From Pulicaria dysenterica (taxonomy: Eukaryota > Streptophyta > Magnoliopsida > Asterales > Asteraceae), in contig OX359290.1 in assembly GCA_947179395.2 (NCBI GenBank), forward strand, positions 93,301,376-93,365,375: a stretch of 64,000 nt of DNA, read 5' to 3'. The position numbers and the translations under genes were made by a program. Below the pieces are notes generated by a model, which saw nothing but the letters and a program-made list of their open reading frames with translations, was not told the origin of the DNA and did not search any database. Each line of letters begins with the position of its first letter. The first letter of the stretch is position 1. This document shows positions 22,923-33,657 of the stretch, piece by piece.

Positions 22923-25884
22923 CTATCTTCTGTACAAATACTTTGAAAGTGGAAACTTCAGGCTCCTCGCCACCTGCACAACAAAACAAAAAGAATTAGA
23001 ATTAAGATAACACGACCACAATAAATAAGTCTATAAAAATTCACATATGTAAGTTTGAGAATATCACTTTTAAAGCTAATTCCTCGCTAACTGTAGACCG
23101 ATATCGAGTTGATCCCTCTAGAGGACAACTTCCACCTTTGGTTATAAAATTGGCACTACAAAGGCTTGATACTTGCAATAAAATGTCAGACATAAGACTG
23201 TTATCCCTGCCTAAATCTATTTCTTGTTGTGAATCTTCGTCTTCTTCAAGTGAATATTCTGAACCTGATGTGATACACTGGAAAATAGCTAACAACCTCT
23301 CTAATGGAAATGTTCCAGGGCCTTTCATGAACAGTTCTTGTTCTGAAGCTTCCTTCAGATCCCTTGATTTTTCTGAGCTCCTATAAAAGGAAAGAGTAGT
23401 AAGAAATTCAGCCACATAAACAGATAAAAGAAAAACAAGTAAACAGTATGTGGTAGTAAAATTACGGGTGTGAATGTTTCAGTGATTTGTTGTGGACTGT
23501 GACTGAATCAGTTTAAAGAAACAGTGCAATAAATTTGGAATCATTTTTCTCAGTTAATTCAGTGACTTCAGTCACTGTTTGATATTTTCCTTTTATGCTA
23601 ACGTTTAATAGATCTCATAGTTCAAGTTCTACAGCATCATTATTTATTTATTTCTGAAGTACTACATAAGCCTAATCCAAGTGTTTCAAGGGGCATATGT
23701 TATTCCCAAGGGAACTGAACAAGATATAGGTTCAATTTATGTTATGCGAAATAATGACCTACGGTTACCATCCTAAACTTGAAACTTCATGCTTTTTCAT
23801 GGCGTATAAATGTTAATTGGTACCGTTCAAAAGGTAATTTGTTGATTTGCCACATTCTGTTGCATTTTCATTTCATGGGTCCCATTTGGCTATTTCTAAA
23901 ATGTGGAAAAAAGTATATAATGAGTTATAACTTATGATATCACACTACTTCATATTTAGGAACTTATCAAAAAGCTTACTTTCTCTTCTTCTTTTGATTA
24001 GAACCACCACCAGTTGAATCAAAGAATGATGCATCAAGGGTAGCGGGATTTCTAGAAGCCAGAAATGCAGAGATGAGAAGATATTTTGCAGAAGTAGACA
24101 TATGGAAGTCGATCCCATCCGTAGAATCAGTTCCTAATTTCTTTGAACTGCTCTTTCTTTTCAGATTTTCCTTCCCTCCACCTTCAATGAATGGTTGAGA
24201 TGTGACTCTGAATATCTCATTTAAAGCAGGGCAATATGAGATTGAAGACAACTGAACAGTCTTCTTTTTGTTTCTTCATTGGGGATAACGCTCAAATCAT
24301 CTAAAGGTTCGCAGTATTTCTTGAATAGTGGTGATAAACCAGTATTCAACTCATCAAGTCTTCTTGTTACTCGACAGAAAGACTTCAGCACCACACTGCG
24401 TATTGCAAGACCAATGAATTTTAATTTTTACTTTTTTGAAAGAAAAAGAAACTCTAGTAATCACATCTAGCATCCTCAAATTTAAACAAAAAGATATGAT
24501 TCAACCTAAGCTGTTTGACATAATAATATCACATTTTAAAACACTTCAAGGTGTTTGGATGAGCGTGTTAAAAGTAATTGTGCCAACTCCCAAGTGGAAT
24601 TAAAATAAAAAAATAATCACTTGCTTGTGTTTAAGAAAATGTAGGAAGCTTTACGTTATCACTATAATCAGTTTCATTACAGCAAAAGAACTTTTACATG
24701 CTACACTGATCTATCATATCCATAATCATTTTTATCAGAGTGCTCAAACTTGATTATTGCGACCATATTTAAGCACACATCCAAACACCCTCTTATATAT
24801 TTGGTAATTGAGAAGGAATACCTAAACCGCATCAAATTGTAAACTACCTTTAAAATGTGCAACTAGAAAGGAGTTTGGTGCAAATGTCATTGGAAAGAAT
24901 CCATAGTAAGTTCTAGAATTCATAGTTTGGCATTCAAATATGATACATTGTCACCTATCATGAAATATAGCATAAAGGAGAACAGTATTACATATTACAT
25001 ATAAGGAACTATATCACTTACTCAAGAAAAGCTGACTGGAGTTTTGTGTTTGATTGGTTTCTCATGAAAATTTGTCTGAGATCCTCTTCTGTATAATCAG
25101 GGAAATAAACAGATATGGGATCGATGAAACCAGTATCTGAATGGTAGGTATCAAGCAAGGAGCTACTAATAAAAATGAAACCCACATCAGGAACCTTTAA
25201 ATTATCATGAAGTTTAAACAGAAGAGGCAATATGGTAGCACTCTTATCCCAATCTTTAACAACCTCTAAACTATCAAAAATTAAGTAAACCATGCTTCCA
25301 TTGGCTCCTGCTCCCATCTTTGAGCTAGAAGATTTTCTCATATTCCCCTTCAAAACATCTACAACACACTTCAATGCTTCCTTCAAAAGATTAACAAAAT
25401 CAGCCTGCTTTTCACACTTCTTGGCACTCGAATACCCATTAGTTTCACTTTTTCTATAAAGCAATAGCTGGTTGAGAATATTTTCAAACAGTTGGCGGGC
25501 ATTGTAACAAGTTCTACAACTCGAGTAGACAAATGGCCGATTTAAGTGGCGGAAAACCTGAAGAATAGTACTCGTTTTACCGGTTGATACGCCACCATAC
25601 ACAAATAACGGAGAATCCACCGGACCTAATAGGCGTAAAATTTCAAGGATTTGATTTCGTCTACCGGGTAGACTAGAAATCAAACCGTCAAAAGTTAGGG
25701 GTTCTTCTTCTCCAAAGACGAGATCTCGAAGAGTAAGAGATGGGAGATTGATGGTTTTTCTAGGGCTTTCGACCGCATTTAGGGAGCCAGATGATAATCT
25801 TGTTGTTCTTCTTGAGACCTGTGGATTTTCTTCCTTGTTCATTCTTTGTGGATTTTCTTCTTTGCTCATTCGTTTTGTCTTCAC
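22923..25884 (-). pseudogene. ORC5: ORC5 copy 1 (origin recognition complex subunit 5), frameshifted
   Basis: Four exons on the minus strand: 25884-25022, 24395-23980, 23380-23068 and 22973-22923, all with GT/AG borders. Exon 1 encodes the AAA+ ATPase part: Walker A GGVSTGKT at residues 97-104 and Walker B LIFDSLE around D204. Exons 2-4 encode the C-terminal ORC5 domain ending VARSLKFPLSKYLYRR. Exon 2 is 416 nt versus 417 in copy 3: one base is missing near 24230, giving a stop at 24221-24223 and a predicted 345-residue product that keeps the ATPase region but lacks most of the C-terminal domain. A 27-bp tandem duplication near the start gives RMSKEENPQ then RMNKEENPQ. In a working gene the product would join the ORC ring that marks replication origins. 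A truncated protein could still be made, but decay is more likely. Confidence 0.9.
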
Positions 25885-25989
25885 ATAAACAAGTTTGCAA
25901 AGCTGAATCGAGTGAGAATACGTTCACATAAACAAAAAGATTTGGTTAGTTGACACAATGGGAAAGCATGTGGAGATTCCTTACAAAGA

Positions 25990-26028
25990 AAACCCTAATC
26001 AAGATCGTTGGGATGTGAATTTTCCCGC
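25990..26028. promoter_or_regulatory. ORC5 copy 1 promoter: telo-box and E2F-like site
   Basis: AAACCCTAA (25990-25998) is a plant telo-box and TTTCCCGC (26021-26028) matches the E2F consensus TTTSSCGC. They lie about 106-145 bp upstream of the ORC5 ATG. Both motifs are typical of plant DNA-replication genes, including ORC subunits. Binding is inferred, not shown. Confidence 0.7.
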
Positions 26029-26039
26029 CAATTCTTTTA

Positions 26040-26440
26040 AAAATGAACTTTGGCCTAATTTGTGATTCAGTCACTTTGTCCTAATATGCAATTAAGGAAG
26101 TGAAATAATTTGCAATTCAAAAAAATGAAATATTTCGTGATTGATAAGAATGAACTAGTTTGCAACTGCTCAAGACAACTCAATTTGTGATTCAACCCCC
26201 TTTGAACCAATTTGTGATTCAAGCATGGTAACCAATTTGTGATTCAACTTAATCACCCAATTTGTGATTCATCTTCAAACCAATATGTTATCCAAGTATC
26301 AACAAGAGAAGACCCGTTTTGTGATTCAAAACCACCACTAGTTTGCAATTCATTCAAAACAACTATTTTGCAATTCAACCAAAACAACTAATTTGTGATT
26401 CAACCAAAACAACTAATTTGTGATTCATAAACCAAAGAAC
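26040..26440. repeat. Degenerate repeat of AATTTGTGATTCAA upstream of ORC5 copy 1
   Basis: About 15-17 spaced occurrences of (C)AATTTGTGATTCAA or TTTGCAATTCAA, 15-30 bp apart, over 400 bp. The same array lies at 43988-44360, and its first unit begins at the very end of the window by copy 3. On the ORC5 strand it reads TTGAATCACAAATT. Confidence 0.85.
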
Positions 26441-28130
26441 AGTTAAAGTTCATAAAACCCATTTGCCAACTTTAATAATCCAATCTCTACTAATACCTTA
26501 CCAGTTACCATTTTGATCCATTCTTGATTCTATAGATCCCTAACTCCACCTAAAACAAATTCTTGTAAGTTAATCTCCTTTTCAAAGAGCACAAATCTAC
26601 CAAATTAATTCCAGTTTCATCGATTATCTAGGTCTAGAGACCTCATTTTGTTATCGGCTGATGATTGAAGCAAGAACAGACAACAATGGTTTCAGTAATC
26701 AAACCAAATTCTAACCATGTAGTGATATTCTAGTTGTGTAATGCTACAAACACTGTTTAAATCGGTCCTAATTCATTGTTTCAGTTTAAAACCATTAAAA
26801 TCCGGATCCCCTGTGCGTTTGGCTCTCGGTCTGTCGCAAACAAGAACAGGGTTCAACTCCCGTGATTAAATCCTAATTTATCATAATATCGGTTGTTGAG
26901 GGGTGAGGATTCATACCTGAAAGTGATGCAACTGATTCTACAAGCTTGGTGAAGGAATTTGTGTGAAGGTTTGGAAGGGATTCGGTCCCTTCTTCCCGAG
27001 TAGCAGACACACACACGACAACCTATCTCTCTCTCTCTTTTGGGCTTGTGCCTTAATAGCAAACCCAGGCCCAATCTACCTTGGGTCCATTATTAAGCCT
27101 TTTATTAAAGCTAATAATTCATTCAAATAGTAAATCTTTTGATTGCTAACACTTAATCTAGCAAGCTTAATAAATCAAAATCCATTAAATCTACTTTTAC
27201 TTACAATACTAAGTTAAAGTAAGCCTAACACAAGTCCAATGACAGAAAGGAACCTTTTTATCAAATGATAATTATCATAATAAAATTATCTGTTAGTACT
27301 AATTACCCTATCAAGTCATTTTCTTCCGACAATAACGATAACACGAAATCGCTTAGTATAAGTAACACTCCAACTTTATTAATAGTTTATAAAGATATCA
27401 TACATCAGATAACCGGGGTATTCCACAATTAACCATAACTACTTTTTCCTCATCACATTTACAAAGCATCCCATGTGTGTTATGGCATAAAGCTTATTGG
27501 TTGAATCATGGAGCTCCAAACTTGATAGCGAAATTAAGGTATGGTCCCTGTTTTTTTATTAGAAAATTTTACTCGTAAAAGAATAAGCTTTTTTTATTCG
27601 ATGCTTCATGATTGAAATAGCTTTCCAATGAGATCCTAAATTTCTAACATGTTAAGGCATGAACGTATCAAACTTTCAATCAAAACAGATATTCGTTTTC
27701 ATACTTGGCCTTGAAACTAGATAACAGTATAGGTTTTTTTTTCTATTTTCTAGTCCGGTTGATTTGAATAGATAAAAACATAGTTTTCCCTTTTCTCTTC
27801 AATTTCAGAAAATAAAAAAAGGTAAATGAATAGAATAAAATTAAAGACGTCAAAACATAATCAATCAAATAAAGTATTTAAGAAATTAGTTGGTGAGAAT
27901 ATTATTGTTGGGGTTTATATTTGGTCACCAAATTGTAAGCTTGGTTATCACGATTACAAAAATTATTATTTGATTACTTAAGAAAGATTAGAATATGAAT
28001 TATAATGAAAGCGATTACGAACAAATTTTCTGTTATTTAATTAAACACATAGCAATATCTAGTATTAACAAAATTATTTCATTAGCTAATACACCAGTGT
28101 AGTTAACAGTGCACATTTATCATGTCATTA
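26441..28130. other. No gene recognised
   Basis: The first ~900 bp are shared with copy 2 (44361-45138). Near 26800 the words TGGCTCTCGG and GGTTCAACTCC resemble RNA polymerase III A and B boxes about 37 bp apart, possibly an old SINE; this is weak. The rest is AT-rich. Confidence 0.5.
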
Positions 28131-28138
28131 TATATAAT

Positions 28139-28193
28139 AACATTTGTTAGGAAAAGTTACTGTTCAATGAACAGTAACTATCCAACAAATGTT
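28139..28193. repeat. Short foldback (hairpin) sequence
   Basis: AACATTTGTTAGGAAAAGTT then ACTGTTCA is followed almost at once by its near-perfect inverse, TGAACAGTAACT then ATCCAACAAATGTT. A stem of about 26 bp with almost no loop, probably a minimal MITE. Confidence 0.7.
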
Positions 28194-28917
28194 TATATAT
28201 TATCTGATGCAAAACTATCTCCAAATGATGTAGGGTTTGAAACCTGCTACCATCACTAGTTAATTATTTTTCATAACTTTTTTATTGTGTTCACGTGTGT
28301 TCTATCTTTAATAGGTTTTTATTGTGGATGCTTTTTAGTTTAAGATTTATTATTATATCTATTTGATAAATTTTACATTATATCTTTTTATAATGTTACA
28401 CTGGTTGATTTAGACATGATCATATATTAATGATCTTCCTTATTATACATTTCGATATAAATTTACCGTAATACAATATTATCTAAAAGGTTATATTTTT
28501 GAAATTCATAATGCTACAAAATTATATTTCGTTGTATAAAAATATATTATGTTAAAATTAATATCAAAATGTATTTGAATATATTTGAATCAAATTGTGT
28601 GAACGCACTACAAAATTATTAAAATAAAATTTGACTATATATACATATCTTATTGTTTAGATTTTGACTTACTTTCTTTAAATATTTATGTTAAAAGTTA
28701 GCTCTATATTATTTATCTTTGATTTTTCCCGCTGCAACGCGCGGGTAATGAAAAACTCGTTTTTTTTTATCAATGGGGAGGCTGCAGGAAAATGTGGGTG
28801 GTGAGTCTTTTTATGTACATATTGCAAATCTTTATTTTACTTATTTAAATGATTTACTAATAATAGTTTATTAGGTTTTGTGTTTAAAAGTGGTTAACTG
28901 GTTATATATAGATCTTT

Positions 28918-29015
28918 GCCCCCTCTCCCCTCCCCCTTCCCCCTTCCCCCTTCCCCCACACACATACACATACACATACACGCACACAAACTCACACACA
29001 CATACACAACCGTCA
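28918..29015. repeat. Compound (CCCCTT)n and (ACACAT)n repeat
   Basis: Pyrimidine-rich CCCCTTCCCCC units are followed by CACATA and CACACA units. It lies immediately left of the SINE-like element. Confidence 0.9.
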
Positions 29016-29017
29016 CC

Positions 29018-29330
29018 ATCTAGGACTTGTCCTAGTGGTATCTGGGTTTTACAACATGCTCAAGGTCTCCGGTTCAAGCCTTGGTGATGATGATTTTTTT
29101 TTAAAAATGGTGGAGGTGTTATTTCTCATAGATGATGTACCAGGAGGTTTTACTCCATTGTGAGGTCTCAAGTTCGAGCCTCGTAGTGGGGGTTTTCGGA
29201 GATAACGGAGGAGGATTTAATCCCTTATGGCACATTGCTCGGGGTTCGCTACTGCCCGTATGGATATCACTACAGACCCGGCCCACTAAAATAGCTTCTC
29301 TGTTAAAAAGAACATACACAACCACAACTG
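29018..29330 (+). mobile_element. tRNA-derived SINE-like element with two B boxes
   Basis: The stretch CCTAGTGGTATCTGG resembles a polymerase III A box and is followed by GGTTCAAGCC (29071-29080), a good B box. A second B box AGTTCGAGCC lies exactly 100 bp further on (29171-29180), suggesting a dimeric SINE. The 3' part (GACCCGGCCCACTAAAATAG) resembles the body of some plant SINEs. No target duplication was identified. Confidence 0.55.
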
Positions 29331-29461
29331 TCGCATCGTTTTTAGATGCATACGAAGCAACCTTAAAACAATATTAATATCATAGAAATAAACGTAAACA
29401 ATAACAATTTCTTGAAAACAATTAAAAATTAAAAAGTAACCCAATATTAATTTATTAAATA

Positions 29462-29846
29462 GAATGACCACGTACTGCATCAATACTTTAAATAGTGGTG
29501 GAAACATCGATGTGAATGAAAGGGCAGACTTGACGGCAGAAACATAATATCATGATACTAAAAGACATGATTGTATATCTTATTATATAAGTCATCAATC
29601 ATTAATGTTAAGGGTAATAAAGTTAAACGTTATTGGTTATAATTAAAAAAGAATTAAAAATGATTATAACATGTTGGCGATAATTAAAAAGGAATAAAAA
29701 TGATTATAAAATATTTTAGAATGACGAAACTAAGAATTTGATTAAATATGATATTTTGAAATATTATAAAGAGTAAATATGATATTTGTAAATTAAGGTG
29801 GATAAATACGATTTTGTATGATTTAATAAGGGCATATATGAAATTA
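29462..29846. repeat. Dispersed repeat R, copy 2 (~385 bp)
   Basis: Second copy of the repeat at 14621-15008 in the same orientation, ending at the same ATATATGAAATTA. No transposase adjoins this copy, so R is an independent repeat rather than a part of the MULE. Confidence 0.8.
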
Positions 29847-30006
29847 TTTATATTAAGTTTGACTCTAAAAAGTCAAAATTGATTTTTTAATTTTATGTGA
29901 ATTAATGATCAAGATTAAATATTTTTTTTAAATTAATGGTTTAGATCGTCTAATAAATTTTATCAAATTAGTCTTTTATTTATATTAAAAGATTATTGTT
30001 ATTAGT

Positions 30007-30033
30007 ATAATAATAATAATAATAATAATAATA

Positions 30034-30066
<33 letters not shown>
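30007..30066. repeat. (AAT)n/(ATT)n inverted microsatellite
   Basis: AAT units run directly into ATT units, making a perfect potential hairpin of about 25 bp per arm. Confidence 0.9.
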
Positions 30067-30071
30067 TTTTA

Positions 30072-30320
30072 CTCCCTCCTTCCCATTTTAATTGTCCACT
30101 TTGATCTTTTGAATTCTTTCTTTTTCAACTTTGACCATAAATATTTTTATTTATATAAATATTTTTGATACAAAATATATGATTGTATTATGTTTTAAAT
30201 GTATTTTCATTTATATAATTTTAATTAAGTATTATATAACATAAAAAAAATTATTTAAGGTCAAAGTTGAAATAAAGGACTTTAAAAATTCAAAACTGGA
30301 CAATAAAAATGGAAAGTAGG
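30072..30320. mobile_element. Stowaway-like MITE, ~249 bp
   Basis: Begins CTCCCTCCTTCCCATTTTAA, close to the canonical plant Stowaway end CTCCCTCCGTCCC. The inverse of the right end reads CCTACTTTCCATTTTTATTG. TA flanks both sides (30070-30071 and 30321-30322), the Tc1/mariner target. The interior is AT-rich and non-coding. Confidence 0.85.
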
Positions 30321-30456
30321 TATTATTATTATTATTTATTCTTGTTTCACCACCACCACCTCCTCTTGGTTCTTGTGATATTCGCAATAATGAATGGTTC
30401 ACAAATAAACCCGTATTAGTGAGCATTAATAGAAGTTACTAATAGCTATTTTTAAA

Positions 30457-30461
<5 letters not shown>

Positions 30462-30521
<60 letters not shown>
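30462..30521. repeat. (AT)n microsatellite
   Basis: About 30 AT units. Confidence 0.95.
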
Positions 30522-30522
<1 letters not shown>

Positions 30523-30984
30523 GAAATGTAGAACTATATATACGTAATTTTGAAATAGAATTACAAAAAATTTATTTGTAGAATATATGTATAAAAATAT
30601 CATAAAAGATAAAAGTTATATCAGTATGGAACAAGATGCTACAAATAGGTACGACGTTTGTTTGTTCTTTTTGCTCAATATATATAATGCCTTTCATAGT
30701 CAAGTGTATAAATTTTCAAGCCATCAAAATCTATCTGAATTTATGCAACTAAGATCATGTATAAATTCGGAATAACATAATTGGTTCTTGAACATGACAT
30801 CCAATTAAACTTGGGAATCTAATCCTCAACTTTTTTATTTGTTCCTTATACGTACGTCGTTTACTTAATTAAAATACTAGTTTGTAATTAATCATTCGAA
30901 TCCACGAAAATACCATTGATAAGATTAATTAAATTTCAAAAATTTACGGAATAAGTAGTTAATTATAATAATTTCAGGTAATAT

Positions 30985-31273
30985 AATTGTTTTTCGTACG
31001 GGAACTGTGAAAACCAATTTTAGATTAAAATAAATCATTACCTAATAATATTAGCTGCTAATGATTGACTCAATAATGGCCAATGAATGACTCATTAATA
31101 ACGTATTAATGAGAGGTATTTGGGGCAAATCAAGTCTCGTACGTTAATGACAGGCTACCTTAACGCAATTTAAGTTTGGGAAATATTATAAAAGACAAAA
31201 ATACCCCTAGTAATGAGTCATTAATGATTTTACAAACAATTATGATATAAAACTAGTTCTCATTTGAACTTTT

Positions 31274-31275
<2 letters not shown>
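30985..31275. mobile_element. Harbinger-family MITE B, ~290 bp
   Basis: The left part GTTTTTCGTACGGGAACTGT and right part TAGTTCTCATTTGAACTTTT are the family arms. The interior (AATGACTCATTAATAACG, GTCAAGTCTCGTA-like words, ATACCCCTAGTAATGAG) matches MITE A at 10316. The outermost left end appears eroded. It abuts the (TA)n that borders the transposase-bearing element at 31320. Confidence 0.65.

Positions 31276-31319
<44 letters not shown>
31276..31319. repeat. (AT)n between MITE B and the Harbinger element
   Basis: About 21 AT units directly at the left end of the Harbinger element. Confidence 0.95.
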
Positions 31320-31322
<3 letters not shown>

Positions 31323-33415
31323 AGGGTTTGGATGAAAACAGTTTTTCATACAAGAACTGTGAGAACTAATCTTAGCTCTTGATTAAAGTTAATCAATGAT
31401 TAAGAAACTTTGGCGGCTCACTAATGATTAAGAAACTTTGGCGGCTCACTAATGATTTTTTTATGTCTGTTTTAATCAACATAATTTAATTTTTATAAAT
31501 ATTATTAAAAATAAATTGCAAGACAATATAACATAAAATATTATATTTTATAAATCAAACAAATATTTCAACTTATATTAAAAAAACATAACTGCATTAA
31601 ATTAAATAAGAACTACTAGTTATCGTCGTCGTTCCATCTTGGAAGCCGATTAATGTGCTCGATTAGATTCGATCGAAGGTTGTGATGCGTTTCCGCACTT
31701 CGGACTTCTCGGACGCTAGCCTCAAATTGTTGTTCGCTAATCTCTACGTCGTCTTCCTCGTTTGGTTGATTAACGTTTTCGTCGAATGGACAAATCATGT
31801 GACCTTCGTCTTCCAATATCATATTGTGTAATATGATACAAGCGTACATTACTCTACGTATTTTATCCGGGTGCCACAATCTCGTCGGGTGTTGTATCAC
31901 GTCCCACCGTTGTTTAAGCATACCAAAAGCCCGTTCCACATCTTTCTTTGCCGCTTCTTGCGCGGTAGAAAACCTTACTCGTCTTTGATTAAGAGGTGTT
32001 CAAAAGGTTTTTAATTTAGTAGCCCATTCGGGATATATCCCATTGGCAAGATAGTAGTCATGTTTGTATTGTACTCCCTTTACTTGAAACGGGCACTGCG
32101 GTGCTCGCCCATTGTATAGATCGTTGAATAACGGCGATTGGTTTAGCATATTTAAGTCGTTGTTGGACCCGGCCATCTCGAAGAATGCATGCCAAATCCA
32201 AAGATCATGTGATGCAACTGCTCTAGGAGAATAGTCGGTTTATTATGATCATCTCTCATGTACTGCCCTTGCCATGAGTTTGGGTAGTTGTCCCAATCCT
32301 AATGCATACAATCTATGCTTCATAACATGCCGGAAAACCCGTGCCCACTCTCATGTGCGGTATACAAAAGTTGAATATCATGGTAAGAAGGTTTACGTAA
32401 GTATCGCTTACCATAAAGAGTGATGATAGCTTTGCAGCAGTTTTGTAGGCATAGTCGTGCGGTTGAATCCGCCATCTTCAAGTACTCGTCAACTCCGTCA
32501 GCGGACATCCCATACGCCATTTGCCGCATTGCCGAGGTACACTTTTGCAAGGGAGATAACCCTTTTCTACCTCTAACATCGTAGCCTTGTTGGAAAATTT
32601 TATGCCATCCCTCAAGATCCGTGACTATCCGTGTGAATAGTCGTCTGGTCATGCGGAAACATCGCCTAATCGTGTCGTCGTTATAGTTGTTGTTTTCCGC
32701 AATATAATCTGCAACAAGTTGGTCGTGTGCAGCTTCACGGTCTCTAACTTGATCCGGTCCCCGCCGTCTCGTTGGTTGACTCGAGGTAACTTCATCATAC
32801 TCACTCAGCGCATCGACAACTGCCGTGAATATAATCCACGAAACAAATCGGTTATCGTTCGACGATAATCGGTGAGAAAAGTTACCTCCCTTGGATTGAA
32901 TGCCACATCCGAGTTATGATAACCCAACGAATTGAACGATGAATCAGAATCAGATGACATATTTTGATATATGTAAAAATTTGATATATAATAATATGAA
33001 GTTTGAGAGAAGAAGAAGAAAAGAGGTGTGAAAAAATGATAGGTAAATGATTGTATTTATAGGATGAAGAAAAGAAAAAAATAAAAAGGCATTAATTAAT
33101 GATTTAATATTACCGTTGGTAACGTTTAAAAATCAAAAAAAAGAAGGAAAAAGCTTCTCACTGTCGTGACCATTACCCCACTCGTGACTGTGAGGCACCC
33201 CATCACAAGATGGGGCGATGGTGTTCATGTCGTGAAGGGGCTTGCAAATGGGGCTCATGAGACCAATGGGGTCGGTCTAACGGATCATCTAGACGTAATT
33301 CACGGTTGAGTAAATATATAAAAAACTAAATATATCTATTAATAAATCATTAGTATGTTACAAATAGTTCTCGCAGTTCTCGTACAAAAAACAATTATCA
33401 ATTAAACTACTCTCC
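31320..33415 (-). mobile_element. PIF/Harbinger element, copy 1 (~2.1 kb)
   Basis: The left arm GAGGGTTTGGATGAAAACAG, then TTTTTCATACAAGAACTGTG, is answered by the inverse at the right end (GTTCTCGCAGTTCTCGTAC, ending AACTACTCTCC). (TA)n lies directly outside both ends. It encodes a decayed PIF/Harbinger transposase on the minus strand. Its left subterminal sequence matches MITE F (12088) and its right end matches MITE A (10316), making it a candidate relative of the source element for those MITEs. Confidence 0.85.
31616..32960 (-). pseudogene. PIF/Harbinger transposase (DDE nuclease), copy 1, broken
   Basis: Read from ATG at 32960 to 31616. An insertion near 32830 shifts the frame. The region then continues as the helical DDE_Tnp_4-type protein with MTRRLFTRIVTDLEGW, followed by FSGML-stop-SIDCMH-stop-DWDNYPNSW, where SIDCMHW normally carries the first catalytic Asp. 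YYLANGIYPEWAT has Asn where the family has the second Asp (YYLADGIYP), and VERAFGMLKQRW carries the Glu. Further stops include a TGA after KLKTF. The C-terminal 107 residues are open. It cannot make a working nuclease as it stands. Confidence 0.85.
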
Positions 33416-33586
33416 ATATATATATATATATATATATATAGCGAGAGGTTCGAATAAATAATTAGGTAAGAATAAGAGATTTAATTCTAATAAAAGAAAT
33501 TCTTTAGAATTTGTTTTGTAGGAACAAGAATCGAAGATAATATTTAGGAGAATAAAGTTACATTACTACCCTCGTTACCATATGAC

Positions 33587-33594
33587 TATATATA
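33587..33594 (+). promoter_or_regulatory. TATA box of jacalin-lectin gene 1
   Basis: TATATATA followed by CACGGC, about 64 bp upstream of the ATG at 33658. The same motif lies at 50007-50014 before gene 2. The right end of the Harbinger element is only ~170 bp further upstream. Confidence 0.6.
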
Positions 33595-33657
33595 CACGGC
33601 ATGCATGGAACAAAAATGACAAACGTACAAAGCAACACAAGCTAGCTAGATCGAAAA

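Noticed and set aside
22762..22989. 75-codon frame at the 3' end of each ORC5 copy
   Set aside because: It is a different frame of the last ORC5 exon plus intron; the spliced frame ending KYLYRR then TAG is the real one.
23138..23386. 82-codon plus-strand frame repeated at 41078 and 61098
   Set aside because: It is antisense to ORC5 exon 3 and is conserved only because that exon is.
26790..26880. tRNA gene near 26850 and 44790 (GGTTCAACTCC)
   Set aside because: The B-box-like word is present but no cloverleaf with paired acceptor and anticodon stems can be drawn; at best an old SINE trace.
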